Below are positions 26,386-35,378 of a stretch of 64,000 bases of DNA, piece after piece. Positions within the stretch are counted from its first letter, which is position 1. The number at the start of each line of letters is the position of its first letter. This DNA is from Methylobacter tundripaludum SV96. Its GTDB lineage: Bacteria; Pseudomonadota; Gammaproteobacteria; Methylococcales; Methylomonadaceae. Below the pieces are notes generated by a model that worked only from the letters and a program-made list of their open reading frames with translations, searched no databases and was not told the DNA's origin. The stretch covers positions 929,872 through 993,871 of the forward strand of contig NZ_JH109153.1 of the NCBI RefSeq assembly GCF_000190755.2, written 5' to 3'. The position numbers were made by a program, and so were the translations under genes.

Positions 26386-26973
26386 ATGGTTACAAACCTC
26401 ATCATTTTTTTCTTGTATTTGGTTGCAGTTATTTATTTCGCGGGCTTTGCTCTGATCAGTAGCTCAACGCAGATAAGAATCAAAGAAGTCTACATGTATT
26501 CAGGAACACTCGCCCTGATAGGATGCATTAGTGAGGTGGCTATTAATAGCTTCTGCAGGACGGCTTTCGACTCGCCTCTTTGGATATATCAGGTGACACC
26601 TGTACATAATGGAGACACTTCAATTTTTGCGTTTTTTCAATGGTCACTCTATGGTTATCATCTTTATTTTGTTCAAAACAAGATTCAGTCCCTTAACCTT
26701 AAACATGAAGCCTATATTTTTGCTGCAGTGATCTCTGTAGAGGCGTTGTTACTGGAAATATTCGTCAATATTTCCAGTAAATTTTTCCTTAACACCTTCA
26801 TATTTTATTATCTGCCTGGAGATATGGGACATTTGACCACTGTTTATGTCTTCCCTGTTTATCTTCTGGGAGGCGCCATACTGATTGAAATCTTTAAAAG
26901 ATTTTTGCAAGACCCCGTGTTTTTCGGCAACCTGAGTTTTTCCATTGCTTTTATTTTTGTGTTTTTATCGTAA
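26386..26973 (+). CDS. unrecognised polytopic membrane protein
   Basis: Hydrophobic protein of 195 residues with about six predicted membrane helices (roughly 3-23, 38-55, 75-95, 107-127, 135-165 and 172-193). Short loops are rich in aromatic residues, for example FAFFQWSLYGYHLYF. No catalytic motif was recognised. The overall look, with a WIYQVTPVHNG loop, resembles small carotenoid- or lipid-related membrane proteins, but not enough to assign a family. It has low GC and stands alone, so it may be acquired. The 234 bp before it hold no gene. Confidence 0.6.
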   Translation: MVTNLIIFFLYLVAVIYFAGFALISSSTQIRIKEVYMYSGTLALIGCISEVAINSFCRTAFDSPLWIYQVTPVHNGDTSIFAFFQWSLYGYHLYFVQNKIQSLNLKHEAYIFAAVISVEALLLEIFVNISSKFFLNTFIFYYLPGDMGHLTTVYVFPVYLLGGAILIEIFKRFLQDPVFFGNLSFSIAFIFVFLS

Positions 26974-27014
26974 CATCCGTATACACAAACAAATGCCCGA
27001 TGTCCAAAGCGTTA

Positions 27015-27482
27015 CTAATCCCACTTCATAACCGGCACGGATGAAATAGAGTTCTTAGGGGAGCCTTCAATCACCTTATCGCTGTAAGCCAGATAGACCA
27101 GGACATTACGTTTTTTATCATAGAAACGCACCACTTGCAGGGTCTTAAAAACCAGCGACAGGCTCTCTTTAAACACCACATCGCCACTTTTTAATTTATC
27201 CAGTTTGCTCGGATCGATTGCGCCTATTTGCCGACAGGCAATTGACGCTTCTGTCGGATCTTCAGCCAGGCCTACCGCGCCTTTCATGCCGCCTGTTTTA
27301 GCGCGCGATATATGACAGGCAACACCCGGAACATCAGGATCGTCGAAGGCTTCAACCACAATTTTATGATTGGCTCCCAGCAGCTTAAATGTCGTGGTTA
27401 CATCGCCGATCTCTTCGGCTGACGCCGTAAAGGCTAAGGTGCCGAGCACCATTGTTGCCGCAAGCAGAATTTGTTTTTTCAT
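27015..27482 (-). CDS. creA: CreA-family periplasmic protein
   Basis: CreA-like protein of 155 residues with a signal peptide (basic MKKQ start, hydrophobic core, cleavage after ASA). Family landmarks are [54 protein letters not shown] and [17 protein letters not shown]. Function is unknown although it is widespread in proteobacteria. Start set at ATG 27482; a GTG four codons upstream is possible but GGAT lies 9 bases before this ATG. It is a single gene, downstream in orientation from the yej operon end. Confidence 0.85.
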   Translation of the reverse strand: MKKQILLAATMVLGTLAFTASAEEIGDVTTTFKLLGANHKIVVEAFDDPDVPGVACHISRAKTGGMKGAVGLAEDPTEASIACRQIGAIDPSKLDKLKSGDVVFKESLSLVFKTLQVVRFYDKKRNVLVYLAYSDKVIEGSPKNSISSVPVMKWD

Positions 27483-27584
27483 AAGTTTATCCACAAAGTT
27501 AAGAAGTTATACTGTCTTTATTACCTGAACGCAGCTTTGAATGTTAAACCCCTTTGCTGCGAACCCGATGATCATGTTTTACTC

Positions 27585-29189
27585 TCAATGATCCATTTTC
27601 AAAACCGGCACTGCCGCCAGCAGCTTTTTGGTATAGGCGTGTTTGGGCTGGGTCAAAACCTCGGCCACGCCGCCTTGCTCTATGATCTTGCCTTGGTACA
27701 TGACAGCAACGTCGTCGGCTATTTCCGCGACAACGGCAAGATCATGGGTGATGAACAAATAGCTGACGCCCTTTTCCTGCTGCAAGGTTTTCAGCAATTG
27801 GATAATCTGCGCCTGCACCGACACATCCAGCGCGCTGGTCGGCTCGTCGCAGACGATCAGTTTGGGGTCGACCGCGAGGGCGCGGGCAATGCAGATGCGC
27901 TGACGTTGGCCGCCGGAAAACTCATGCGGATAACGTAGCGCCGAATCTTCGGGCAAATCGACTTGCTGCAACAGTTGCCGGACTCTGGCCTTACGCTGCT
28001 CCGCGCTCACCTCGGGATGCAAGGCCCTGATGCCTTCGGCGATGATGTCGCCGACCAGCATCCGCGGGTTCATTGATGAAAACGGATCTTGGAATACGAT
28101 CTGGATATTGGCGCGTTGTCGCCGCAAGGCTTCGCCGGTCAAGCCATTCAACTCGACGCCGTTGATGACGACCCGACCGCTGCCGGGTATCAGGTTTAGC
28201 AAACTCTTGCCCAGCGTGGTTTTGCCGCAGCCGGACTCGCCGACCAAGGCCAGAGTTTTGCCTTGCTGGATGTCGAAACTGACGCCATCGACCGCCCGCA
28301 CATAATCGACGATTCGCTTGAATATGCCTTTACGGATCGGGTAATGACAATAAAAATCGCTGACTTGCAGCAGCGGCGGATTTTCCTCTGTGCTGTGCGC
28401 TAAGCAGTTCTGCATCGACGGCAAGGCGTTAAGCAACTTGCGGGTGTACGGATGTTTGGGCTGGTTGAAGAACTCGGCGGTCGCGCCGGTTTCGACGATT
28501 TTGCCCTGCTGCATAACTGCAACCCGGTCGGCGATGCTGGACACCAGCGCCAAGTCATGACTAATCAGCCACAACGCCATGCCGGTTTGCTCCTGGATGT
28601 CTTTCAGCAACGCCAGGATTTGCGCCTGGATAGTCACGTCCAGGGACGTGGTCGGCTCATCGGCGATGAGCAAATCCGGCTTGCCCGCCAGTGCAATGGC
28701 GATCATCACCCGCTGCCGCTGGCCGCCGGAAAGCTGGTGCGGATAGTCCTTAATGCGCTGCGGGGCTTGGGGCAGTTCGACTTGCTGTAATAGTTCCAGC
28801 ACCCTTTGTTGTATCGCGTCTCTGGGTAAGTCGAAATGCAGTTTGATGACTTCCTCGATTTGACTGCCGATGGTCATCACCGGGTTCAGCGAAGACATCG
28901 GGTCTTGAAAAATAAAACCGATGCGTCGACCGCGAATTTTGCACAACTCGAATTCCGAACGCTTCAGTAAATCATCGCCGTGCAGGTTGATCGCTTCGGC
29001 ATTAAGCCGTGCATTATTAGGCAACAATCTGAGCACCGACAAGGCTGTGATCGATTTGCCGGAACCGGATTCCCCGACCAATGCAAAGGTTTCGCCTGCA
29101 TGGATTTCAAAACTGATGTCGTCGACCACCGTCTGCCGGTGGTTGAAGGTGATGCTAAGACGCTCAACAGCCAGTATCGGATTATTCAT
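27585..29189 (-). CDS. yejF: peptide ABC transporter ATP-binding protein YejF (two ATPase domains)
   Basis: Tandem ABC ATPase of 534 residues powering the Yej-type peptide importer. First domain: Walker [10 protein letters not shown], signature [12 protein letters not shown], Walker [13 protein letters not shown]. Second domain: [33 protein letters not shown]. Both end with the oligopeptide-transporter motif HPYT(R/K)-like stretches ([18 protein letters not shown]). Start set at 29189, overlapping the yejE stop by 8 bp; the longer frame adds 15 unlike residues. In E. coli this system takes up microcin C-like peptides and affects peptide resistance. Confidence 0.9.
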   Translation of the reverse strand: MNNPILAVERLSITFNHRQTVVDDISFEIHAGETFALVGESGSGKSITALSVLRLLPNNARLNAEAINLHGDDLLKRSEFELCKIRGRRIGFIFQDPMSSLNPVMTIGSQIEEVIKLHFDLPRDAIQQRVLELLQQVELPQAPQRIKDYPHQLSGGQRQRVMIAIALAGKPDLLIADEPTTSLDVTIQAQILALLKDIQEQTGMALWLISHDLALVSSIADRVAVMQQGKIVETGATAEFFNQPKHPYTRKLLNALPSMQNCLAHSTEENPPLLQVSDFYCHYPIRKGIFKRIVDYVRAVDGVSFDIQQGKTLALVGESGCGKTTLGKSLLNLIPGSGRVVINGVELNGLTGEALRRQRANIQIVFQDPFSSMNPRMLVGDIIAEGIRALHPEVSAEQRKARVRQLLQQVDLPEDSALRYPHEFSGGQRQRICIARALAVDPKLIVCDEPTSALDVSVQAQIIQLLKTLQQEKGVSYLFITHDLAVVAEIADDVAVMYQGKIIEQGGVAEVLTQPKHAYTKKLLAAVPVLKMDH

Positions 29190-30552
29190 TACCGCTCCGT
29201 CTCGGATCGAACGCATCCTGCACCACGTCGGCAAACAGATTGGCTGCCAGCACCAGCGCGAACATAAACACGAAGGCGGCCGTCAGCGACCACCACACGA
29301 TAGGCTCGCGGGCCATTTCCAGCCGCGCGCCGTTAATCATATTGCCCCAGCTGTAGCTGGTCGGATCGACGCCGATATTGATGTACGACAACACCGCTTC
29401 GGCCAACACCAGCGAACTGAAATCCAGTACTACTGAAATCAACACGATGTGCATGACATTCGGCAGGATGTGGCGCAGTAAAATCGCGCCTTGCTTAACG
29501 CCCAAGGCATGGGCGGCCTGAACGTATTCCATTTCCCTGAGCTTGAGGGTTTCCGCCCGAAGCAACCGGCATAAGCCTGTCCAACTGGTCACGCCGAGGA
29601 TCATGCATAGGAACAGCAAGCGCATATCGGCCCTGACGATGACGCTGGTAAAAGCCGCTTCGTGATTGGCCATGTACACTTGCACCATCAGGATGGAAGC
29701 GGCGATCAGCAACACGCCGGGAATGGAATTGAGCGTGGTGTAGACGTATTGGATGACGTCGTCCACCCAGCCGCGAAAAAACCCGGCCAGGATGCCGAAG
29801 ATGATCGCCATTGGCAGCATGATTAGCGTGGTTAAGGTGCCGATGACCAAGCCGGTGCGGATGCTCTTTACCGCTTGATAAAAGACGTCTTCGCCGACTT
29901 TGTCGGTGCCGAACACGTGGTAGTAGGCGGACAGGTGGATCAGGGTCGTGGCGAGCGGCACGATAATAAACAGGACTAACCAGACGACTTTGGTGCTTGG
30001 GTTCACCACCGCTCGTGCCGCTGGAGCGACACGGACTGTATTCCCACGCCGGAGCGTGGGAATACAGAGATAGAGCATCATAAATAATCCCGTCAAACCT
30101 ACGCCTTGAGCCAAGCCATAAAATCCTTTTTGCAGAATATCGCGAATACGCTGCGTTTCAGGATCATCCAAATGTCTGCCGCCGAACTCCAGGCGCGGAT
30201 AACCCCATTGCATCGAGCCGTCCGGCATCGCCATCATTTCCTTGCTGTATAGCTTAGTCGCAAAAGGCGCGGAATAGGTTTTTTCGCCATGCTCCCGCAG
30301 CGGCGTCGCCCAATCGTCCAACAGGCTGATAATCTCGTTTTTCTTGTCATCGGCAGGCTTAAAATGCACGGAATCGAGCAAGCCGATCAGCACAAAAAAC
30401 AGCAGCACCACCAGCGATATCATGCCGATTTTACTGCTGCCTATTTGTTGCAACGGGCGCTTGATGTGTTCTTTGCCGCGCAGATACAAGCCCAGTGCCA
30501 GCATCACCAGGATCAGCAAATAGATCAGTGCGTCTGTCCATAGAATAATCAT
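29182..30552 (-). CDS. yejE: peptide ABC transporter permease YejE, long form with an internal REP palindrome
   Basis: Inner-membrane permease of 456 residues; E. coli YejE has about 340. The C-terminal half is a normal permease domain with the coupling motif EYVQAAHALGVKQGAILLRHILPN. The N-terminal part adds a soluble segment and a hydrophobic stretch GLTGLFMMLYLCIPTL before the usual membrane region. Codons about 163-173 are made by a perfect 32-bp REP-like palindrome (30036-30067), which keeps the frame open and encodes LCIPTLRRGNTV. The extra sequence may therefore come partly from a repeat insertion. Whether the protein still works cannot be told, but the frame is intact throughout. Confidence 0.85.
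   Translation of the reverse strand: MIILWTDALIYLLILVMLALGLYLRGKEHIKRPLQQIGSSKIGMISLVVLLFFVLIGLLDSVHFKPADDKKNEIISLLDDWATPLREHGEKTYSAPFATKLYSKEMMAMPDGSMQWGYPRLEFGGRHLDDPETQRIRDILQKGFYGLAQGVGLTGLFMMLYLCIPTLRRGNTVRVAPAARAVVNPSTKVVWLVLFIIVPLATTLIHLSAYYHVFGTDKVGEDVFYQAVKSIRTGLVIGTLTTLIMLPMAIIFGILAGFFRGWVDDVIQYVYTTLNSIPGVLLIAASILMVQVYMANHEAAFTSVIVRADMRLLFLCMILGVTSWTGLCRLLRAETLKLREMEYVQAAHALGVKQGAILLRHILPNVMHIVLISVVLDFSSLVLAEAVLSYINIGVDPTSYSWGNMINGARLEMAREPIVWWSLTAAFVFMFALVLAANLFADVVQDAFDPRRSGNE
30036..30067. repeat. REP-like perfect palindrome inside yejE
   Basis: Arms 30036-30049 (CTGTATTCCCACGC) and 30054-30067 (its exact complement) with centre CGGA. It belongs to the same style as the intergenic TTCCCA(A/C)GC elements at 21.2 kb. 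Coding sequence normally does not keep a 14-bp perfect palindrome by chance. It lies in frame, replacing or adding about 11 codons. Confidence 0.9.
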
Positions 30553-30589
30553 TACATTAGCCTGTGTTGGTCAAGTCATGTTCGACAAT

Positions 30590-30660
30590 GTTCAAAGCCA
30601 GCTTTGAACTCCATTTTAAATGACGGACGCCTAAGTCGGAGTCCAAAGCTGGCTTTGGAC
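30590..30660. repeat. REP pair on the downstream side of the RAYT gene
   Basis: Two 20-bp palindromic units, GTTCAAAGCCAGCTTTGAAC (30590-30609) and GTCCAAAGCTGGCTTTGGAC (30641-30660), are inverse to each other by their centres (CCAG against CTGG). This is the classic inverted REP-pair layout. The second unit ends 2 bp from the transposase stop codon. Confidence 0.92.
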
Positions 30661-30662
30661 AG

Positions 30663-31199
30663 TTAAAAATCATCTTCTTGCAACACCATTTTTTGATAGC
30701 CGTCATTGTCTTTAAATTGTTTAGCCAGCTTTTCCCGTCCCGATTGCGCTAACCGTTGATGAAAACTGGAAAACGGGTAATCGTGTAAATTGTCACAGTA
30801 GCCATGCTTGACTGGGTTAATCAGCAAATAATTCAACCGCAGCATGTAATCCTTTTCATCACGCGGACAATAATCCCAAAAGTTCCACCAAACCGGTAGC
30901 TCACATGAACAATGCGCGTGAATAACATGACTGGTTATGCCATGAATTTTACGAAAAATATGACTTAAATCATCGCCCTTATTACTCACGCCTAGCAGAT
31001 GATAATGGTTATCCAGAATCACCCAGTCGTTTAACGTCCAATTTTTCTCACGAAAGCAATCCTGAATCGTCTCAAGTAAGTGCTGCTTAATGGCATTGTC
31101 TGCTAATAGCGGTCTTTTTTGGTAAATGGCGCTGGTGACGAAATAAGGCGTATTATCCAAAAATAAATGCGCTGGCGTATGTAAGCTTTTCTTTAGCAT
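30663..31199 (-). CDS. REP-associated tyrosine transposase (RAYT)
   Basis: Y1-type single-strand transposase of 178 residues related to the IS200/IS605 TnpA family. The HUH motif is His65-Tyr-His67 in ILDNHYHLLG, and the nucleophile is probably Tyr118 or Tyr124 in the helix DYMLRLNYLLINPVKHGY, which also carries the characteristic NPVKHG. RAYTs are domesticated or slow-moving enzymes thought to spread REP sequences. Here the gene is flanked on both sides by inverted pairs of one REP type, so the cognate REP is almost certainly GTTCAAAGC(C/T)(A/G)GCTTTGAAC. It sits in the middle of the yej transporter operon, between yejB and yejE and on their strand. Confidence 0.92.
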   Translation of the reverse strand: MLKKSLHTPAHLFLDNTPYFVTSAIYQKRPLLADNAIKQHLLETIQDCFREKNWTLNDWVILDNHYHLLGVSNKGDDLSHIFRKIHGITSHVIHAHCSCELPVWWNFWDYCPRDEKDYMLRLNYLLINPVKHGYCDNLHDYPFSSFHQRLAQSGREKLAKQFKDNDGYQKMVLQEDDF

Positions 31200-31218
31200 C
31201 GCAGAACCTTTACAAATC

Positions 31219-31298
31219 GTTCAAAGCCAGCTTTGAACTCCGACTAAATAACTGAATACGTGTTAAACCACCGGTGGAGTTCAAAGCTGGCTTTGAAC
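31219..31298. repeat. REP pair on the upstream side of the RAYT gene
   Basis: Two units, 31219-31238 and 31279-31298, are perfect inverse copies over 23 bp when the adjoining CTCC/GGAG-side bases are included. It begins 20 bp before the RAYT start codon and ends 13 bp from the yejB stop. Together with the pair at 30590-30660 it brackets the transposase. Confidence 0.92.
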
Positions 31299-31311
31299 AA
31301 TACCCAAATCA

Positions 31312-32289
31312 TTACGACAACCTCACGCGCGGATCAACCAGGGTATAGGAAATATCTGTCAACAACAGCCCGATCACATATAACACCGAACCCAGAAAAA
31401 CCATCGCGCGAACGATCGCAAAATCCTGGCTGTTGATCGCGTCTATGGTGTAACTGCCTAAACCGGGAATGCTGAAAAACGATTCCATGATTAAGCTGCC
31501 CATGAATAACAGCGGCAACACCACCACAACGCCGGTCAAAATGGGAATCATCGCATTGGGCAACACATGCTGGAACAGGGTTTGGGTTTCTGACAGCCCC
31601 TTGGCTCTTGCGGTGCGCACATAGTCTTTTTCGACTTCTTCCAAAAACAAGGTCCGGTACCAGCGTGCGCCTGAACCTATGCCTGAAAACACGCCGATCA
31701 ACACCGGCAAGATCAGGAATTTGATCGCCGCCATGCCGTCGTCATAGCCGGAAATGGGCACCAGCCTTAATATCTTGCCGATGAAAAACTGCCCGCCGAT
31801 GATGTAAAACAGCGAGGAAATCGACATCAAAATCACGCACAGCACGATGCCTGCATGCTCCAGATAACTGTTGCGGAACAATACCATTAGCAGCGCAAAA
31901 CAAATATTCACCAGCAGGCCGACAATCAACGTCGGCAACGCCACGGCAAGACTGGGCCAGGCGCGTTCTTTAATGTCCGCACCGATATTCCGGCCGCTAT
32001 CGGACACGCCGAAACGAAACAAAAACAAGCCGACCGATTTTTGATAAAAAATGGTGTCGGTTATTTTTTTCTCGCCTTGCGCGTCAGAATTCCAGAGCAG
32101 CGGCACATCGTAGCCGTGTTGCTGTTTCCAGTTGGCGATGGATTGCTCGGTAACGTGCTTTTGCCCCAGCTGCATCCGCGCCATATCGCCCGGGCTGTTG
32201 ACGACGAAGAACAGGACGAACGTTAAAATATTGACGCCCATCAACAATGGCAGGCTGTATAAAAGTCGCCGGATAATATATTGGGTCAT
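31312..32289 (-). CDS. yejB: peptide ABC transporter permease YejB
   Basis: Permease of 325 residues with five to six membrane helices. It begins YIIRRLLYSLPLLMGVNILTF, the standard start of DppB/YejB-type permeases, and has the coupling-helix motif VEKDYVRTARAKGLSETQTLFQ ending in HVLPNA. The C-terminus closes with YTLVDPRVRLS. It overlaps the yejA stop by 4 bp (ATGA). Between it and the next permease gene lies the RAYT element, so yejE and yejF probably depend on read-through across REP hairpins or on a new promoter. Confidence 0.9.
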   Translation of the reverse strand: MTQYIIRRLLYSLPLLMGVNILTFVLFFVVNSPGDMARMQLGQKHVTEQSIANWKQQHGYDVPLLWNSDAQGEKKITDTIFYQKSVGLFLFRFGVSDSGRNIGADIKERAWPSLAVALPTLIVGLLVNICFALLMVLFRNSYLEHAGIVLCVILMSISSLFYIIGGQFFIGKILRLVPISGYDDGMAAIKFLILPVLIGVFSGIGSGARWYRTLFLEEVEKDYVRTARAKGLSETQTLFQHVLPNAMIPILTGVVVVLPLLFMGSLIMESFFSIPGLGSYTIDAINSQDFAIVRAMVFLGSVLYVIGLLLTDISYTLVDPRVRLS

Positions 32290-34484
32290 CGCTTGGTTTC
32301 CTTAACGCGTCGGCGGTAGGCATTAACCGCCGGAATCAACATCAGCACAAATACCACGCCGCCCAGCACCAAAGGCCAAAACACCGGCTCGTTCCATTGC
32401 TGCCTTTTTTCGGCACGGGCGGCCGTATCGATGCGAGTATATTTAAGCTGGTTATTCGCCATCAGATTCGGCTTAAGGTTTTTGTACCAGCTGTGAAACA
32501 ACGCAAAATTCTTCGGATGAAAGCCGAAAATCCACGGCGCGTCATGACGCGCTATTTCCTGGAGTTGTTGAATAATCCGGTAGCGTTGCTCGCTGTTATC
32601 CATGTTGCGCATTTGCTCGAATAAACGGTCGAATTCAGGGTTATGATAATTGGCGGCATTTTCGCCGCCGTATTGCACCTTGGAATTTGCACCGTACAGC
32701 AGGAAAAAGAAGTTTTCGGGGTCGGGATAATCGGCATTCCAGCCCCACACAAAGAGCTGGGCGTTACCGGTGCGCATTTTTTCCTGGAATCGATTGTAGT
32801 CGGTGGCGCGTATCACCAGTTTGATGCCCAGCTTTTCAAATTGCTTGCGATACCAGTTCATCCTGGGGCGATCGTCAACACTGGTGGCGGTGGTATCGAA
32901 ATACAAAATCAGGGCTTCTTTGGTTTTGGGGTCTATGCCGCCGGCATAACCGGCTTCGGCCATCAGTTGCCGCGCGGCATCGATTTTTTTGCGCTGCGCC
33001 TTGCCATCCAGCCAATCGTAAATATAAGGATTGATACCTTCTTTAGACTCCGCAAACCCGTAGATGCCAGGCGGTAAAACGCCTTGCGCCGCGACGCCGC
33101 GGCCATTCATGAAAATAGAGATAAACTCTTCATAATCAACTGCGATAGCAATAGCCTGCCGCAACTTTCTGGCCTGCTCGGTTGCACCGCCCACGGTGGC
33201 GTCAAGCATATTAAAGCCCATGTAAAAACTGGAAGTGGTCACCGAAGTTTGCAACTGGATGCCTTTTTCCAGCAGGGTCGGCGTCAGCGCCACGCCACCG
33301 CTGCCGGTAAATTGTATGGCCTGATCGAAACTGTCCGAGGCAATACCCGACGCATCGTAATAACCTTGCAAAAATTTGGTCCAATAGGGAATGGTTTCTT
33401 TTTCCAGCATGAAAACCACTTTATCGATAAACGGCAGTTGTTTTCCGGCATCAGTCAGCAGGCCTTTTTGTTTGTCTTCCGGCTCGCCTTCGGTCGGATA
33501 GGTTTCGAGATGAAACAGCGGGTTTTTTAAAAGGATCATGCGCCGGTTCGGGTTATTCTCCGCCATCAGGTAAGGCCCGGTGCCTATCGGAAACCAGTCC
33601 AGCGTAATGTTTTTGTCGGCAAGTCCCGCCTGGTCGTAAAACACATCGGCTTCCCACGGCATCGGCGAGAAAAACGGCATGGCTAACCAATAGATAAATT
33701 GCGGATATTTACCTTTAATGCGAATCCGGTATTGATAACGGCTTAGTGCTGTTACACCGGCTATCGGCAAATTTCTAATCGCCGTCTTGGGTTTATCTTT
33801 GACCTGTCTGGAAAAATTGTCAAAGCCGACAATATAGTTTTTCATGATTTCGGCTATCGGCGACTGAATTTTGGGATGCGCCAGACGCTTGATCTGGTAC
33901 ACATAATCTTCGGCGGTGAGTTCACGCGAGCCAGTAATATTAAAATCATTCAACGACGTAGCGGCCTTGATTTGCGCTGTGCTTAACTGATGATATTCAT
34001 AATCGCCCTGAGTGTTTGTAGCCAGCGCGGGGTGCGGTTGGTAGCGGATACCATGCTGGATTTCAATCATATAATCAGTAAATGCAATGTCGTTGTCATT
34101 TGCGCCCTGCTCCAGTTTGTCGCCTTTCTGGTTCAGATAAATAACTTCAGGCATGCGGGTAGCGGTTAGCGGTACCACTTGATAAGGCCTTTTCAGGTAA
34201 TGATATTGAAACGGCGGCTCGTAAATCTGCGCGATAAAGGCATATTCGTTGGAACTGTAAGCTACAGCCGGATCCATATGCTTGGGCCGCTCTGAAAATG
34301 ATTCATACAAAATCACCTGTTTGTCCTCATCTTCCGGATAAGGGTTATTAGGTTGTGCGGATGCCCACGCCGCGCACGAATACGAGGCCGCCCAAAATAT
34401 GACCGACAACATCAGAACTAATACGCGAGCTTTGCAGGTTTGCATCTTCATAGACAAAAGACTGGACATCAATAAAAGGGTCAT
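32286..34484 (-). CDS. yejA: peptide ABC transporter substrate-binding protein YejA with C-terminal membrane anchor
   Basis: Extracellular solute-binding protein (family 5 / YejA type) of 732 residues, larger than E. coli YejA (604). A signal sequence (about 18-40, cleavage after WASA) leads into ILYESFSERPKHMDPAVAYSSNEY and later IDWFPIGTGPYL-like and NADYPDPENFFFLLYG family landmarks. Unusually, the C-terminus has a hydrophobic helix (about 700-722, PLVLGGVVFVLMLIPAV) followed by a basic tail, so the protein is probably tethered to the inner membrane. First gene of the yejA-B-[RAYT]-E-F order. The start is uncertain: MTLLLM or the ATG 11 codons later. Confidence 0.88.
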   Translation of the reverse strand: MTLLLMSSLLSMKMQTCKARVLVLMLSVIFWAASYSCAAWASAQPNNPYPEDEDKQVILYESFSERPKHMDPAVAYSSNEYAFIAQIYEPPFQYHYLKRPYQVVPLTATRMPEVIYLNQKGDKLEQGANDNDIAFTDYMIEIQHGIRYQPHPALATNTQGDYEYHQLSTAQIKAATSLNDFNITGSRELTAEDYVYQIKRLAHPKIQSPIAEIMKNYIVGFDNFSRQVKDKPKTAIRNLPIAGVTALSRYQYRIRIKGKYPQFIYWLAMPFFSPMPWEADVFYDQAGLADKNITLDWFPIGTGPYLMAENNPNRRMILLKNPLFHLETYPTEGEPEDKQKGLLTDAGKQLPFIDKVVFMLEKETIPYWTKFLQGYYDASGIASDSFDQAIQFTGSGGVALTPTLLEKGIQLQTSVTTSSFYMGFNMLDATVGGATEQARKLRQAIAIAVDYEEFISIFMNGRGVAAQGVLPPGIYGFAESKEGINPYIYDWLDGKAQRKKIDAARQLMAEAGYAGGIDPKTKEALILYFDTTATSVDDRPRMNWYRKQFEKLGIKLVIRATDYNRFQEKMRTGNAQLFVWGWNADYPDPENFFFLLYGANSKVQYGGENAANYHNPEFDRLFEQMRNMDNSEQRYRIIQQLQEIARHDAPWIFGFHPKNFALFHSWYKNLKPNLMANNQLKYTRIDTAARAEKRQQWNEPVFWPLVLGGVVFVLMLIPAVNAYRRRVKETKR

Positions 34485-34531
34485 AGATACTTGAAACTCT
34501 ATTGTAACAACAAAAACATTGGGAGATGATA

Positions 34532-35314
34532 ATGGGTTTTATGCAGGGCAAACGAGTCTTGATTGTGGGTTTAGCCAGTAACCGTTCAATTGCATGGGGC
34601 ATTGCTCAAGCCATGCACCGCGAAGGCGCTGAATTAGCCTTTACCTTTCAAAATGAAAAGCTGCAAAGTCGCGTCGAAGAAATGGCTGGGCAATGTAATT
34701 CCAACATTACCATTGAATGCGATGTCAGCATTGATGAGCATATCGACACGGTATTTAACAAGCTGGGCGAACACTGGGACGGCTTGGATTGTATCGTGCA
34801 TTCGGTCGCTTATGCGCCCCGCGACGCACTGAATGGTGATTATGTTGATGTCACCACCCGCGAAAACTTTAAGATTGCCCATGACATCAGCTCCTACAGC
34901 TTTACCGCTCTGGCAAAAGCCGGACGCGCGATGATGCAAGGCCGTAACGGTTCTCTTTTAACCCTGACTTATTTAGGCGCCGACCGGGCGATTCCTAACT
35001 ACAATGTCATGGGTGTCGCTAAAGCCAGCCTGGAAGCCAATGTCCGCTATATGGCTGTGGCCTTGGGCGCCGAAGGTACGCGCGTTAATGCGATTTCAGC
35101 AGGGCCAATCAGAACGCTTGCCGCATCGGGTATTAATGACTTTAAATCCATGCTTAACAAAGCGGCCGATACGGCACCGCTGAAGAAAAACGTAACCATT
35201 GAAGAAGTCGGCAATGCGGCGGCATTTATGTGTTCCGATCTGGCTTCGGGTATTACCGGCGAAATCACTTTTGTCGATTGCGGCTATAACATTGCCGGTT
35301 TAGCGGCATCTTAA
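34532..35314 (+). CDS. fabI: enoyl-ACP reductase (NADH) FabI
   Basis: Short-chain dehydrogenase of 260 residues catalysing the last reduction in fatty-acid elongation. Signatures: cofactor loop [11 protein letters not shown], catalytic Tyr147 and Tyr157 with Lys164 in the Y-x6-K arrangement of NYNVMGVAK, and [14 protein letters not shown]. Start at 34532 chosen because GGGAG lies 6 bases upstream; an ATG two codons earlier is too close. Residue 93 is Ala where E. coli has Gly, a common variant in other bacteria. Divergent from yejA, with a palindromic terminator immediately after. Confidence 0.95.
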   Translation: MGFMQGKRVLIVGLASNRSIAWGIAQAMHREGAELAFTFQNEKLQSRVEEMAGQCNSNITIECDVSIDEHIDTVFNKLGEHWDGLDCIVHSVAYAPRDALNGDYVDVTTRENFKIAHDISSYSFTALAKAGRAMMQGRNGSLLTLTYLGADRAIPNYNVMGVAKASLEANVRYMAVALGAEGTRVNAISAGPIRTLAASGINDFKSMLNKAADTAPLKKNVTIEEVGNAAAFMCSDLASGITGEITFVDCGYNIAGLAAS

Positions 35315-35331
35315 AGCAATAATTTTGACAC

Positions 35332-35360
35332 AAAAAAGGGAGCTTTAAGCTCCCTTTTTT
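35332..35360. terminator. bidirectional terminator between fabI and ppiD
   Basis: A 29-bp near-perfect palindrome, AAAAAAGGGAGCTT on one side and its complement on the other, with A and T runs at the two ends. It works as an intrinsic terminator on both strands and lies between convergent fabI and ppiD. The same stem sequence is reused after clpX. Confidence 0.9.
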
Positions 35361-35378
35361 ATTTCCGGTTCAGCAGTT

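Noticed and set aside
30590-31298. CRISPR-like reading of the repeated GTTCAAAGC units
   Set aside because: Only four palindromic units in inverted pairs around a Y1 transposase, no regular spacers and no cas gene; this is a REP/RAYT layout.
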